64,000 bases of DNA from an uncultured Coriobacteriia bacterium (GTDB taxonomy: Bacteria > Actinomycetota > Coriobacteriia > Coriobacteriales > QAMH01): positions 1 through 64,000 of the forward strand of contig CAUHSG010000007.1 in NCBI GenBank assembly GCA_959608885.1. The letters run 5' to 3'. Shown here in pieces: positions 43,472 through 54,556 of the stretch. The translations under genes and the position numbers were made by a program. The number at the start of each line of letters is the position of its first letter. Positions within the stretch are counted from its first letter, which is position 1. A model generated the notes under the pieces. The model did not search any database, was not told the DNA's origin, and saw nothing but the letters and a program-made list of their open reading frames with translations.

Positions 43472-44296
43472 TTAGAGCGCCTCGATCTTGTCAACGATCG
43501 GATCGAGCCAATCGCCCTTGATGTCCTCGACGTTGCCCGAGTCGACCTCGGCCGAAATCTTCGGATCCATCGGCACGCAGGCCCAGGCGTCGATGCCCTT
43601 GCTCTTGGCGATGGCCTCGACCTCGGACTTGCCGAAGATTTCGTGACGCGAACCGCAATCCGGGCACTCGTAGTACGACATGTTCTCGACCAGGCCCAGC
43701 ACCGGCACGTTCATGTGCTCGGTCATGCGGATGGCCTTCTCGACGATCATGTTGACGAGGACCTGCGGGGCCGTCGCGATGACAACGCCCTTGAGCGGGA
43801 ACTGCTGGAAGACGGTCATGGGAATGTCGCCCGTTCCTGGCGGCATGTCGACGATGAGGTAGTCAAGCTCGCCCCAGTTGATGTCGCTGTAGAACTGCGT
43901 GAGGATGCCGTTGAGCACCGGTCCGCGCCACAGGAAGGGCGTCGCCTCGTCGGCCGTGAGCATGTTGGTCGAGACGACCTTGATGCCGGTCTTGGTCTCG
44001 GCCGGCCTCAGCATGCCGTCCTCGTCGACGGCGGGGGGCTCGTGAATGCCGAAGGAGCGCGGGATGGACGGGCCGGTGATATCGCCATCGAGGATGCCGA
44101 CCTCGTGTCCGCGACGACGCAGCTCGCAGGCGAGCATCGCAGCCGTCAGCGACTTGCCAACGCCACCCTTGCCGCTGGCCACGGCGATGACGTTCTTGAT
44201 CTTCGTGCCTTCGTGAAGTTGCAGCGTCTGCGGGGCGGTGCGGTCAGCGCACGCGCTATCGCCACATGCAGAGCAGTTCGAGTTGCACTCAGCCAT
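43472..44296 (-). CDS. Mrp/NBP35 family Fe-S carrier ATPase
   Basis: 274 residues. An N-terminal Cys-rich segment (CNSNCSACGDSAC) is followed by the deviant Walker A SGKGGVGKS, LDGDITGPSIPRSFG, and YYECPDCGSRHEIFG, with the CxxC that binds the bridging cluster. It carries and inserts 4Fe-4S clusters, useful for the many Fe-S enzymes nearby. GGGAGATTCGAC precedes the ATG. It is a single gene with its own terminator. Confidence 0.93.
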   Translation of the reverse strand: MAECNSNCSACGDSACADRTAPQTLQLHEGTKIKNVIAVASGKGGVGKSLTAAMLACELRRRGHEVGILDGDITGPSIPRSFGIHEPPAVDEDGMLRPAETKTGIKVVSTNMLTADEATPFLWRGPVLNGILTQFYSDINWGELDYLIVDMPPGTGDIPMTVFQQFPLKGVVIATAPQVLVNMIVEKAIRMTEHMNVPVLGLVENMSYYECPDCGSRHEIFGKSEVEAIAKSKGIDAWACVPMDPKISAEVDSGNVEDIKGDWLDPIVDKIEAL

Positions 44297-44434
44297 GTCG
44301 AATCTCCCTAAACCGTTCCGGTCACCTTCCGGAACTTCTCTCGTGTAAAGACGGATTCATGGTAATGCAAGGTCTCGGGACGTACCAGTTACGAAACGGC
44401 AACTAACGCGATGGGGCATCACGCGCCGGGCATG

Positions 44435-44463
44435 AAAAAGGGCCGAAGCAAATGTCTCGGCCC
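44435..44463 (-). terminator. Terminator after tRNA-Val
   Basis: On the minus strand GGGCCGA and TCGGCCC pair (44440-44446 with 44457-44463), followed by TTTTT. Confidence 0.85.
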
Positions 44464-44475
44464 CTCGTATGTATC

Positions 44476-44550
44476 TGGTGGGCGTTACTGGGATCGAACC
44501 AGTGGCCTTTTCCGTGTCAGGGAAACGCGCTCCCGCTGCGCCAAACGCCC
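44476..44550 (-). tRNA. tRNA-Val (anticodon GAC)
   Basis: Minus-strand cloverleaf: acceptor GGGCGTT/AACGCCC, anticodon arm TTTCC-CTGACAC-GGAAA, T-loop TTCGATC, discriminator A and encoded CCA. Confidence 0.95.
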
Positions 44551-44560
44551 GTGGGAAAGT

Positions 44561-44588
44561 AGTCTAACAGAATGGCGCATCATCGCAA
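44561..44588 (-). promoter_or_regulatory. Promoter of tRNA-Val
   Basis: Minus-strand -35 TTGCGA (44583-44588), 16-base spacer, -10 TAGACT (44561-44566), ending 10 bases before the tRNA 5' end. Confidence 0.6.
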
Positions 44589-44610
44589 GCATGAATTTTG
44601 CAAGTTTCTC

Positions 44611-44639
44611 TTGCACCTTGCTCCAAGTTCCCCTAGAAT
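44611..44639 (+). promoter_or_regulatory. Promoter of tRNA-Gly
   Basis: -35 TTGCAC (44611-44616), 17-base spacer, -10 TAGAAT (44634-44639), 12 bases before the tRNA start. Confidence 0.75.
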
Positions 44640-44651
44640 ACCGCTCTGCGC

Positions 44652-44727
44652 GCGGAAGTGGCTCAGTTGGTAGAGCACAACCTTGCCAAGGTTGGGGTCG
44701 CGGGTTCGAGCCCCGTCTTCCGCTCCA
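44652..44727 (+). tRNA. tRNA-Gly (anticodon GCC)
   Basis: Acceptor GCGGAAG/CTTCCGC, anticodon arm CAACC-TTGCCAA-GGTTG, T-loop TTCGAGC, CCA encoded. Confidence 0.96.
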
Positions 44728-44736
44728 TGCTAAGTC

Positions 44737-44766
44737 AAGAGCCGGCTTTCCAGTCGGCTCTTTTAC
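44737..44766 (+). terminator. Hairpin between tRNA-Gly and tRNA-Cys
   Basis: AAGAGCCG (44737-44744) pairs with CGGCTCTT (44755-44762), followed by TTAC. It may be a weak terminator or processing signal between the two tRNAs. Confidence 0.6.
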
Positions 44767-44772
44767 TCAGAT

Positions 44773-44846
44773 GGCGACGTGGCCAAGTGGTAAGGCAGGG
44801 GCCTGCAAAGCCCTCACCACCGGTTCGAATCCGGTCGTCGCCTCCA
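44773..44846 (+). tRNA. tRNA-Cys (anticodon GCA)
   Basis: Acceptor GGCGACG/CGTCGCC, anticodon loop CTGCAAA, T-loop TTCGAAT, discriminator T and encoded CCA. It is 45 bases downstream of tRNA-Gly. Confidence 0.95.
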
Positions 44847-44855
44847 GCAAACGAA

Positions 44856-44887
44856 AAGGGCCGGGTAACCCCGGCCCTTGTTTTTTT
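44856..44887 (+). terminator. Rho-independent terminator after tRNA-Cys
   Basis: AAGGGCCGGG (44856-44865) pairs with CCCGGCCCTT (44870-44879), followed by GTTTTTTT. Confidence 0.92.
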
Positions 44888-44962
44888 GGTGGCCCCACCA
44901 GGATTCGAACCTGGAACCTGTCGATTATGAGTCGATCGCGCTAACCATTGCGCCATGGGGCC
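44887..44962 (-). tRNA. tRNA with CAT anticodon, probably tRNA-Ile2
   Basis: Minus-strand cloverleaf with acceptor GGCCCCA/TGGGGCC, anticodon loop CTCATAA, T-loop TTCGAAT and encoded CCA. The GGCCCC acceptor and GACTCATAATCG arm resemble the lysidine-modified isoleucine tRNA (ileX type) more than elongator or initiator Met. The identity is an inference. One A-C mismatch is at the top of the anticodon stem. Confidence 0.9.
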
Positions 44963-44973
44963 AAGTGTCGGCC

Positions 44974-44979
44974 ATTATA
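44974..44979 (-). promoter_or_regulatory. Candidate -10 of the CAT tRNA
   Basis: TATAAT on the minus strand ends 11 bases before the tRNA 5' end, inside the 29-base gap after rpoD. The -35 is poor. Confidence 0.5.
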
Positions 44980-44991
44980 CACAGCCGCCGA

Positions 44992-46458
<1,467 letters not shown>

Positions 46459-46473
46459 GTCAAAACCCCTTTT

Positions 46474-48333
46474 CTAGTCCTTCAGCTCGTCAGGCGCATT
46501 GCTCCGCAGCCTCACGAGTTCCTTCTGCATCGACACGGTTCGCTCGAAGAGCTCGTCGAGCTCCTCGGGAGAAAGCCCGCTCTCCGAACGCATGCGCGCC
46601 TTCGCATCTCGAATGCTTCGCTCGAGGTCACGCTCCCGCAGGGTACGCACCATGAGCCGTGCCTGAAACAGCTTCTCCTCGCCGTCCTCCGTTTCGACCA
46701 TCGCCTGCGCGAGCAGGGTCGAGGCATCGGGACATGCGCCTTGGACCGACGCGAGCGCCTGCGCGGCGGATGCTTCATGGTCAAGCGCGATGAGGGCATC
46801 TGCCATGCTCTCCGCCGCCTGGTCCATCCACCTGATGCGCACCAAGTCCTTCCCGATATGATCGAGGAGATGAGCGTCTGTCACAACGAGCGCGATAAGC
46901 CCGTACTCCATGCGGGCGGATTGTTGGTCCGCCTCGATAATCTGCCTGGCCACAGGATCAACCGCATTCGATTGGGGCTCTGAGACGGCCTGATCGTCTT
47001 GATGGCGGGCAGCCATAGGGGCCTTGGTCTCCTTGAGAGCCTTGAATACGGCAGTATACTCCACATTCAGACGGTCGGCGATGATATTGACGTAGTCCGT
47101 TGCCGAAACGGAATTCTTGATGGGATACAGAATCTGCAACGCCTCCGTCATGGCACGGACCTTGTTTTCCGGACGCCGCAGGTCATGACGCTCGATGCAT
47201 CGGTTGATCGAGAAAGCCAGCAGCGGCTCGGCGGCGGCGATAACGGCACGCATCGCATCGGCGTCATTGGCGGCAAGGAATTCGGCAGGGTCCTTGCCAT
47301 CGGGCAACACGGCAACGCGCAGGTCGATTGGGTCGCGCCTGCTCTCGACCGCCGATTGCCAGTCGATGAACTCGCTCGCGCGGTCGGCCGCCTTCTGCCC
47401 GGCCGCATCGCCGTCGAAGAGATAGACGATGCGCGTGGCAAAGCGGCTGATGAGCTTCACGTGCTGCGCCGTGAGCGCCGTGCCGAGAGTGGCGACGACG
47501 TTCTTGATGCCCGCCTGATGCATGGCGATGACATCGGTATAGCCTTCCACGACGATGGCTTCGCCGCTATTGACGATGGCGTTTTTCGCGATGTCGATGC
47601 CGAACATGTTCGACGACTTATGGAAGACCGGCGTCTCCGAGGTGTTGAGGTACTTGGGTTCGCCTTGCCCCATGATGCGGCCGCCGAAGGCGATGCTGCG
47701 CCCCTGCAGGTCATGCACGGGGAACATCACGCGCTCGAAGAAGCGATCGACGAGGCGTCCCGACTTGTTCACGTAGGCGAGGTTCGCGCCGACGATCTCG
47801 TCACGGTTGAAGCCGCGCGATTGCAGGTGCGCGACGAGTTTGCCGTGTCCGGGCGCATAGCCGAGCTTCCATTCACGCGCGCACTCCGAGCCAAAGCCGC
47901 GCTCGTGCAAGTAGGCGCGCGCCTGCGAAGGGCCGGCATCACGCGAGCGCATGAGCTCCATATGGTAGAACTCCTCGGCCTCGGCGCAGGCCTGCATCAT
48001 GCGGTCCTTGAGGCTGCGCGGGATGCCGCTTCCGCCCACCTCGGTAATCTCGATGTTGGCACGATCGGCAAGCGCGCGCACGGCCTCGGGAAACTCGAGA
48101 TGCTCGCTTTCCATGAGATAGCCAAACACGTCGCCACTCTTGCCACAGCCGAAGCAGTGCCAGTTCTGCAGGTCAGGGTCAATCTTGAAGGAAGGCGTCT
48201 TCTCGTCATGGAATGGGCAGCAACCCCAGAACAGGCGTCCCTTCTGGCTGAGTACGACGCGTTCGCTCACGAGGGCGACCAGATCGGTCGCCTCGCGTAC
48301 GCGGCGAATGTCATCGTCTGAGATGCGCGCCAT
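46474..48333 (-). CDS. dnaG: DNA primase
   Basis: 619 residues. The N-terminal zinc site is seen as CCPFH and CFGC. The TOPRIM core follows (IVVEGYTDVIAMHQAG, YLFDGDAAGQKA), and a C-terminal DnaB-binding helical domain completes the protein. It makes RNA primers for lagging-strand replication. GGGAGGCAGGTGACGC precedes the ATG, only 3 bases after the ribF stop. Confidence 0.97.
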   Translation of the reverse strand: MARISDDDIRRVREATDLVALVSERVVLSQKGRLFWGCCPFHDEKTPSFKIDPDLQNWHCFGCGKSGDVFGYLMESEHLEFPEAVRALADRANIEITEVGGSGIPRSLKDRMMQACAEAEEFYHMELMRSRDAGPSQARAYLHERGFGSECAREWKLGYAPGHGKLVAHLQSRGFNRDEIVGANLAYVNKSGRLVDRFFERVMFPVHDLQGRSIAFGGRIMGQGEPKYLNTSETPVFHKSSNMFGIDIAKNAIVNSGEAIVVEGYTDVIAMHQAGIKNVVATLGTALTAQHVKLISRFATRIVYLFDGDAAGQKAADRASEFIDWQSAVESRRDPIDLRVAVLPDGKDPAEFLAANDADAMRAVIAAAEPLLAFSINRCIERHDLRRPENKVRAMTEALQILYPIKNSVSATDYVNIIADRLNVEYTAVFKALKETKAPMAARHQDDQAVSEPQSNAVDPVARQIIEADQQSARMEYGLIALVVTDAHLLDHIGKDLVRIRWMDQAAESMADALIALDHEASAAQALASVQGACPDASTLLAQAMVETEDGEEKLFQARLMVRTLRERDLERSIRDAKARMRSESGLSPEELDELFERTVSMQKELVRLRSNAPDELKD

Positions 48334-48336
48334 GCG

Positions 48337-49269
48337 TCACCTGCCTCCCAGATGCTCGCGTACCCATGTGATATTGCCCATTACGGTCTCGATGAGCTCT
48401 TCCTTCGTCTCGAACACGCGCGGCCCGCGCAGCCATTCCTCGAACTCGATGCGAATCTCCTTGCCGTAGAGGTCACCGTCGAAGTCGAGCAGATGCGCCT
48501 CGACCGGAGCCGTCGCCTCAGCAAAGCTCCTGGCCACGCCCACGTTGACGGCGGCGGCATAGCGCACGCCATCGACGATGCCATACGCACCGTAGACGCC
48601 CTCGCGCGGCAGCATCGTCTCGCAATTCGCCAAGTCGAGGTTGGCCGTCGCGAAGCCAAATCCGTCACCCGCACCGCGTCCGTGCACAATCGTGCCGACG
48701 ATGGCATGCGGCCTACCCGCAAGCAGACGCTTTGCCTGCGCGACTGCGCCTTCGCGCAGCTCGTTGCGTATGCGCGTCGCCGAGATGACCTCGCCATCTT
48801 CCTCGATGAGTTCGCAGGCAACGTAGGCGCAGTCTTGCGTGAGCGCCCAGCGCCCCAGATCATCGGCCGTGCCGCTCGCCTTACAGCCGAAGCGAAAGTC
48901 CGAGCCCGTGAAGATGGCTCGTGGATGCGCAACACTCCCCAGAAAATCGAGGAAATCCATCGGCAACATCGAAAACAGCTCCGGACTTGCCGGCAGGGCA
49001 AGCACACCGCCCTCGGCCTGCTCGGCGACCATCGCCAGACGATCCTCGTTCGAGAGCAGCTTGCCGAAGCTCGAATCATCGGCGCGAAATATCTCGTCGG
49101 GATCGCGCTCGAAGGTCACGGCGACAAGCGGCACGCCGAGCTCGCGAGCTTGTTCGCGTGCCTGGGCAAAAATCGCGCGATGCCCGATGTGCATGCCGTC
49201 GAAGACGCCGATGACAAACACGGCATCGCCCAGATTGGCAGGCGCACCACCTACCGGGTCCGCGCGCAT
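48337..49269 (-). CDS. ribF: Bifunctional riboflavin kinase/FAD synthetase
   Basis: 310 residues. The N-terminal adenylyltransferase carries VFDGMHIGH and the kinase half contains GRPHAIVGTIVHGRGAG. It produces FMN and FAD. ATG 49269 (MRADPVGG) is chosen; the frame runs 125 codons further upstream but that overlaps truB and is noise. The gap to truB is 13 bases. Confidence 0.95.
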   Translation of the reverse strand: MRADPVGGAPANLGDAVFVIGVFDGMHIGHRAIFAQAREQARELGVPLVAVTFERDPDEIFRADDSSFGKLLSNEDRLAMVAEQAEGGVLALPASPELFSMLPMDFLDFLGSVAHPRAIFTGSDFRFGCKASGTADDLGRWALTQDCAYVACELIEEDGEVISATRIRNELREGAVAQAKRLLAGRPHAIVGTIVHGRGAGDGFGFATANLDLANCETMLPREGVYGAYGIVDGVRYAAAVNVGVARSFAEATAPVEAHLLDFDGDLYGKEIRIEFEEWLRGPRVFETKEELIETVMGNITWVREHLGGR

Positions 49270-49282
49270 GATATGTCCCGCC

Positions 49283-50254
49283 CTAGACAACGCCGACGAC
49301 ACCTCCGGGGATGACCGTCGCAGGGCGACATGCACCGGAAACGAAGTTGTAGACCGCGAGCAATCTATGACCGCACGTGCATGAAACCATACCCTCGCCC
49401 GCGTCGACGTCCGTGAGCTCGCGACCGTTCGCAACGCATTGGGCCTGCTGCTCGCCAAGTTCGATGACGGGAAAACCCAGCAGCTTGGCCGGGTCGCACC
49501 AGGGAAGCGCGCGTCCTTCTTCCGCGCAGCTCGAAAGCTCGTCGATGGAGCAGGCCTCCTCGATGCCCGTGCTCGCAACCGAAGTGCGACGCAGTGAACC
49601 CAGATGCGCACCGCATCCCAGGTACGCGCCAATGTCACGCGCAAGCGCGCGGATGTACGTGCCTTTGCTCACGTCGAAGTGAACGTCCCAATATGGCAGC
49701 GTGCGCATGCACGTCTTGCCGTCAGCGTCGACAAGCTCGACATCCTGCACGCCCGTGGCATCGAGACGTGCCGCATGCACGGTGATGGTGCGCGTCTCCA
49801 GTTCGATTGCCTTGCCCCCTCGCGCCGCCTTGTACGCGACGACGCCGTTTTTCTTGATGGCCGAGTACGCAGGCGGCAGCTGTTCGAGCATGCCCGTGAA
49901 CTCATCGAGCACGGCCCTGGCATCGACGTTATGCATCGCATCGGCCAATGCGACATCCTCGCTGCCGGACAGCACGCGTCCCTGCGCATCATCGGTATCG
50001 GTAGCCACACCGAAGACGATGCGTGCATCGTAGCCCTTGTCGTGACCGGTGAGGTATTCGGACAGACGCGTTGCCGCGCCCACGCCCACGAGCATGAGCC
50101 CGGTAGCCGCCGGGTCGAGCGTGCCGGCATGGCCCACGCGCCGCTCGCCCGTAATCTGGCGCACGCGATTGACCACGTCATGCGAGGTCATCCCGTAGGG
50201 CTTGTCGAGCGCGAGCACGCCGCACAACCCGCTGGCGGTGCGCCTACGACTCAT
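49283..50254 (-). CDS. truB: tRNA pseudouridine-55 synthase
   Basis: 323 residues with the catalytic motif GHAGTLDPAATGLM, LDKPYGMTSHDVV at the start and SKGTYIRALARDIG. The C-terminal extension of about 100 residues is longer than the minimal enzyme. The ATG overlaps the nrnA stop by 4 bases. Confidence 0.96.
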   Translation of the reverse strand: MSRRRTASGLCGVLALDKPYGMTSHDVVNRVRQITGERRVGHAGTLDPAATGLMLVGVGAATRLSEYLTGHDKGYDARIVFGVATDTDDAQGRVLSGSEDVALADAMHNVDARAVLDEFTGMLEQLPPAYSAIKKNGVVAYKAARGGKAIELETRTITVHAARLDATGVQDVELVDADGKTCMRTLPYWDVHFDVSKGTYIRALARDIGAYLGCGAHLGSLRRTSVASTGIEEACSIDELSSCAEEGRALPWCDPAKLLGFPVIELGEQQAQCVANGRELTDVDAGEGMVSCTCGHRLLAVYNFVSGACRPATVIPGGVVGVV

Positions 50255-51300
50255 AGCATGTCCTCGCGAATCTTGGTGAACACGGTCGTGTTGGTGACTT
50301 CGGCATCCGTTGTCATCCGGGCGCTCGACTGCTCGGCAAACAACTTCGCGACGAGCTCCTCGACGATGGCGCGTGCCTCGGGCAGCTTGCCGTGGATGGT
50401 AAAGCCAGCCGCGGCCTTGTGACCGCCACCGTTCATCTGTGCCGCGATGGCCGCGACATCGCGATCGGTCTTGGAGCGAATCGAGCCGCGCACGATGGGA
50501 CCCTGTTCGCGCAGCATGACGGCCACCTCGACGCCATCGAGCTGGCGGATCGCATCGATGAGCGAATCACCGTCTTCCTTGTTCGCGCCGAGTTCCTCGA
50601 AATCGGCCTCGCAGGCCCAGGACAGGGCGAGCCTGCCATCGAAGAGGAGTTCGAGACGGCGCACGACGAGCGCCTCGAGCTGCAGGGCAGCCCAGCTGCG
50701 ACGCTGGTACACGTAACGAGCAACCTCGGACGGAACCGCACCGGCGTCCGCCATCTTGGCGGCAGCCATGAACGCGCGCGAATCGGCGTTCTGGAACTGG
50801 AAGCGTCCGGTATCCGTCACGAGCGCGGTATAGCAGCAGGTCGCGATCTGCTGCGTCATCTCGACGCCAGTTTGCTCGAGGAAGTCCCAGACGAGCATGC
50901 CGGCCGCGGCAGCCGTGTTGTCCACATAGCCGACATCGGCGAATGCCGCATCTCCCTGATGATGGTCGATGACGAGGGTCTTCTTGGCACGCTTGAAGAC
51001 GTGCTCGCCATCACCGCTACGCGAGACGCTCGGTACGTCAACCAATATGAAGACATCCGGTTGCACATGGTAATCGCAAGCGGATACGAAGTCCCCGTAA
51101 CCTTCGAGAAAGTCATAGAGCCTGGGGTGCTCGCGCGTCGCGAGCAGCGGCGTGACCTCGTAACCGAGGCTGCGCAGACCCAAGGTGAGGGCGAGCGTGC
51201 TGCCCAGGCAGTCACCATCCGGGTTGACGTGACCGCAAATGGCGACGCTGTGCGCCCCGGCAAGCAGCTCAATGCCCTGCGTGTAATCGAGCTTCGTCAT
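50251..51300 (-). CDS. nrnA: DHH/DHHA1 phosphoesterase, NrnA-like
   Basis: 349 residues. GHVNPDGDCLGS and VIDHHQGD carry the metal-binding residues, and the C-terminal DHHA1 domain ends MNGGGHKAAAGFTI. It degrades nano-RNA and 3',5'-pAp, and lies between rbfA and truB as in many Gram-positive bacteria. The 51-base gap to rbfA holds no clear signal. Confidence 0.94.
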   Translation of the reverse strand: MTKLDYTQGIELLAGAHSVAICGHVNPDGDCLGSTLALTLGLRSLGYEVTPLLATREHPRLYDFLEGYGDFVSACDYHVQPDVFILVDVPSVSRSGDGEHVFKRAKKTLVIDHHQGDAAFADVGYVDNTAAAAGMLVWDFLEQTGVEMTQQIATCCYTALVTDTGRFQFQNADSRAFMAAAKMADAGAVPSEVARYVYQRRSWAALQLEALVVRRLELLFDGRLALSWACEADFEELGANKEDGDSLIDAIRQLDGVEVAVMLREQGPIVRGSIRSKTDRDVAAIAAQMNGGGHKAAAGFTIHGKLPEARAIVEELVAKLFAEQSSARMTTDAEVTNTTVFTKIREDML

Positions 51301-51351
51301 AGATCATCCCTTTGTTCTGATGCCGTCATCGCAAACGAAGAAACTGTCGTG

Positions 51352-51687
51352 CTAGCCCTCGTCAGAGAACAGCGATGCGATGCGCTCGGCCGCATCGACC
51401 GACGGGTCGATGAAAAAGCGCAGCTCGGGCGTGACGCGCCAGCCGAGACTCTTGCCGACAAGCGAGCGAATGCGCCCTTTGGCGGCTTCGAGCCCCTCCA
51501 TGACCTCGTCGTAGCGACTCGCATCGGCGCTCACGTAGACGTTGGCGACTTCGCGGTCCTTCGAGACCTCGACGTCGGTCACCGTCACGAGCTCGAGACG
51601 CGGATCGGCGATCTGGAACAGGAGCACGTTGGCAATCTTCTCGCGCAGCTCCTCGTTGACGCGACGCGATGTGGGTGTCTGCTTCAT
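51352..51687 (-). CDS. rbfA: Ribosome-binding factor A
   Basis: 111 residues of the KH-like RbfA fold: RRVNEELREKIANVLL near the start, DPRLELVTVTDVEVSKD, and WRVTPELRFFIDPSVD. It assists 16S rRNA maturation in the 30S subunit. It starts 2 bases after the infB stop. Confidence 0.95.
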   Translation of the reverse strand: MKQTPTSRRVNEELREKIANVLLFQIADPRLELVTVTDVEVSKDREVANVYVSADASRYDEVMEGLEAAKGRIRSLVGKSLGWRVTPELRFFIDPSVDAAERIASLFSDEG

Positions 51688-51689
51688 GT

Positions 51690-54248
51690 CTATTCCTTAC
51701 GGGCGACCTGCTCGATGCGATAGCCCTCGATGACGTCGCCTTCCTTGATATCCTGGAAGTCCTCAATGCCAATGCCGCACTCCGTGCCCGAACGCACCGA
51801 TGACACGTCATCGCGATAATGGCGCATGGACATGATGGAGCCGTCATGGACGATGACACCGTCGCGCACGATGCGCACGTGATCGGTGCTCGCAATCTCG
51901 CCCTCGGTGACGATGCAGCCGGCGATGACACCGACCTTGGGCATCTTGAAGGTCTCGCGCACGGTGGCAGAGCCGGTGTCGACCTCGACCTCCTCGGGAG
52001 CGAGCAAGCCGACGCGTGCGGCGTTGATATCCTCGATGGCCTGATAAATGACGCGATACAGGCGAATGTCGACCTTCTCGCGCTCGGCGACCTGACGCAC
52101 GCCAGCCTGCGGACGCACGCCGAAGCCGATGATGATGGCATCGGATGCCGCGGCGAAGTTGACGTCGGTTTCGGTGACGCCACCGACGGCAGCGCGAATG
52201 ACGTTGATGCGTACCTCGGACTGATCCATCTTCTCGAGCGCGCCGCGCAGGGCCTCGATGGAGCCCTGGGTATCGGCCTTGACGATGAGATTGAGCTCGG
52301 CGTGCTTGTTGGCCTCGATGCGAGCGAAGAGGTCGTCGAGGTTCATGTGGCGCGGAGCCTCCTGGGCGGCCAGGCGCTGCTTGAGCTCGCGCTCGGCGGC
52401 CAGGCTGCGGGCCTCGGACTCGTTTTCGAAGACGGCGAACTCGTCACCGGCACTCGGAACCGAGGACAGGCCCAGAATCTCGACCGGATCGGCGGGCTTT
52501 GCCTCCTTGACCGAGTTGCCCTTCGGGTCGATGAGCGCACGCACATGGCCGAAGCACACGCCCGCGACGAGCGCATCGCCCACGCGCAAGGTGCCACGCT
52601 GCACGATGACGGTCGCCACCGGACCACGGCCCTTGTCGAGGTTGGCCTCGATGACGAAGCCGCTTGCGGTCGTATCGGGATTGGCCTTGAGCTCGAGTAC
52701 CTCGGCTTGCAAGATGATGGTCTCGAGCAGCTCGTCGATGTTGAGGTTCTGACGAGCCGAGACCTCGACGAACATGTTGTTGCCGCCCCACTCCTCGGGA
52801 ATGACGCCGCGCTCGGCGAGCTCGGTCTTCACGCGGTCGGGGTTGGCGCCCGCCTTGTCGATCTTGTTGATGGCAACGACGATGGGCACGTCGGCGGCCT
52901 TGGCATGATCGATGGCCTCGATAGTCTGCGGCATGACACCGTCATCGGCGGCAACGACCAGAACGATGATGTCGGTGACCTGAGCACCGCGTGCGCGCAT
53001 AGCCGTGAACGCCTCGTGGCCCGGCGTGTCGATGAAGGTGATCTGGTTGCCGTTGATCCAGACCACGGATGCGCCGATAGCCTGAGTAATGCCGCCGGCC
53101 TCGGCCTGCTGTACGCCCGAATGGCGGATGGCATCGAGCAACGAGGTCTTGCCGTGGTCGACGTGACCCATAACGGTGACGACGGGCGGACGGGGCTTGA
53201 GGTCCTTCTCGTCATCGTAGAAGGTGAACGACATCTCCTCCTCCGGCGAGATGATCTTGACCTCGCGGCCAATATCGCCGGCGATGAGCTCGACCAGGTC
53301 GTCGCTCATCGACTGCGTGAGCGTGAGCGGCGTGCCGAGCAGGAAGAGCCTCTTGACGACCTCGTTGCCGGGCACCTCGAGCGCGTCGGCGAGCTCGCCG
53401 ACCGTGATGCCGCTCGTGACCTGCACGACGCCAACGGGCACGCCCGTGATCTCGGCCTTGCGCTGCGCCTCTTCCTCGGCCTTCTTGGCGGCCTCGGCAG
53501 CGCGGCGCTCCTTGCGCTTCTTGCGACGACCGCTCGACTGCTTCTCGGCCTCGGCAACGGCGGCACGGGCCTCCTCGAGTACCTTGTCGCGTTGCAGCTG
53601 CTCGGCAGCCTGCGCCATCTGACGATAGCGGTCATCCTCGGACTCGGAATCGACCTCGACCTGCTGGCGGCCCTTCTTTTTCTTCTTGGCGCCCTTCTCG
53701 CGATACGGCGACTCGGACTGCGCAGGCTCAGCTACCGCTTGCTCGGAGGCGGCGGCACGGGCCTCGGCGGCCTCGCGCTTCTCCTGCGTCAGGCGGTTGC
53801 TCTCGGCGGCGATCTGCGAAAGCAGGCCGTCGAAGACGGACGGCTTGGCGGGCCTGGCCTCCTGTTGGGCGGCCTTGTCGGCGGCCTCGGCCTCCTGCTG
53901 AGCGGCCTTGGCCTCCGCCTCGGCGGCCTCACGCCTCTTCTGCTCCTTCTGACGGCGCTTTATCTCGGCCTGGGCAGCCTGCTTGTGCTCTTCCTCGAGG
54001 CGCTTGCGCTCCTCTTCCTCGGCACTCGCCTTCTCGTCCTCGGCGCTCTTTTCGGCATCTTCCGGAGCCTGATCGGTGCGATTCTGCAACTCGGGACCAA
54101 GCTCCTTGCGAATCTTGTCGACATAGGCGTCGACGAGCGTTGACGCATGGTTCTTGACGGGGATCTTCATCTCCTTGAGTCTCTCGACGAGCTCCTTGGA
54201 GGTCATCCCGAACTCCTTGGCGAGTTCATGTACGCGCATTCCTGCCAT
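51690..54248 (-). CDS. infB: Translation initiation factor IF-2
   Basis: 852 residues. The N-terminal IF2_N ([21 protein letters not shown]) is followed by a long Ala/Glu/Lys-rich coiled region (about 60-280). The GTPase domain carries [18 protein letters not shown] and NKIDKAG, and domains II-IV follow. ATG 54248 is preferred to the GTG four codons earlier; an internal ATG at 54239 is also possible. The gene is 8 bases after ylxR. Confidence 0.97.
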   Translation of the reverse strand: MAGMRVHELAKEFGMTSKELVERLKEMKIPVKNHASTLVDAYVDKIRKELGPELQNRTDQAPEDAEKSAEDEKASAEEEERKRLEEEHKQAAQAEIKRRQKEQKRREAAEAEAKAAQQEAEAADKAAQQEARPAKPSVFDGLLSQIAAESNRLTQEKREAAEARAAASEQAVAEPAQSESPYREKGAKKKKKGRQQVEVDSESEDDRYRQMAQAAEQLQRDKVLEEARAAVAEAEKQSSGRRKKRKERRAAEAAKKAEEEAQRKAEITGVPVGVVQVTSGITVGELADALEVPGNEVVKRLFLLGTPLTLTQSMSDDLVELIAGDIGREVKIISPEEEMSFTFYDDEKDLKPRPPVVTVMGHVDHGKTSLLDAIRHSGVQQAEAGGITQAIGASVVWINGNQITFIDTPGHEAFTAMRARGAQVTDIIVLVVAADDGVMPQTIEAIDHAKAADVPIVVAINKIDKAGANPDRVKTELAERGVIPEEWGGNNMFVEVSARQNLNIDELLETIILQAEVLELKANPDTTASGFVIEANLDKGRGPVATVIVQRGTLRVGDALVAGVCFGHVRALIDPKGNSVKEAKPADPVEILGLSSVPSAGDEFAVFENESEARSLAAERELKQRLAAQEAPRHMNLDDLFARIEANKHAELNLIVKADTQGSIEALRGALEKMDQSEVRINVIRAAVGGVTETDVNFAAASDAIIIGFGVRPQAGVRQVAEREKVDIRLYRVIYQAIEDINAARVGLLAPEEVEVDTGSATVRETFKMPKVGVIAGCIVTEGEIASTDHVRIVRDGVIVHDGSIMSMRHYRDDVSSVRSGTECGIGIEDFQDIKEGDVIEGYRIEQVARKE

Positions 54249-54256
54249 ATTCCCTA

Positions 54257-54556
54257 TCACCTATCCCCTGCTGACGCCGCGCCCATGGCGCTCATATACA
54301 CGTCAAAATCGGCCCTGAGCCGGTCGTAATCGTCGTTTCCCACCTTGGTGCGCAGCCGCCCACCCAAAAGGCGCTTCTCACATGCCTTGTCGAAGCATAC
54401 TTCGTCCGCACACACATAGGCCCCACGTCCCGCCGCCTTGCCGCTTGCATCGAGACCGACAGTGCCATCTGGCATGCGCACGAAACGCACGAGCGAGCGC
54501 TTGTCCGAGCTCGCATGGCAGGCGATGCAGGTGCGTGTGGGGACCTTCCTCGTCAT
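54257..54556 (-). CDS. ylxR: YlxR/RnpM family RNA-binding protein
   Basis: 99 residues with the DUF448 signature RTCIACHASSDKRSLVRFVR and GRGAYVCADEVCF. In Bacillus the homologue binds the RNase P RNA and modulates its activity. Its ATG shares one base with the nusA stop (TAATG), so they are coupled. The track of reading frame upstream (to 54688) lies in nusA and is rejected. Confidence 0.93.
   Translation of the reverse strand: MTRKVPTRTCIACHASSDKRSLVRFVRMPDGTVGLDASGKAAGRGAYVCADEVCFDKACEKRLLGGRLRTKVGNDDYDRLRADFDVYMSAMGAASAGDR

Noticed and set aside
44476..44962. Integrated element at the tRNA cluster
   Set aside because: All four tRNAs are intact with CCA ends; no integrase or direct repeat of a tRNA 3' end was seen nearby.
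49270..49644. N-terminal extension of ribF
   Set aside because: It lies inside truB on the same strand in another frame and is Arg/Ser-rich without homology.
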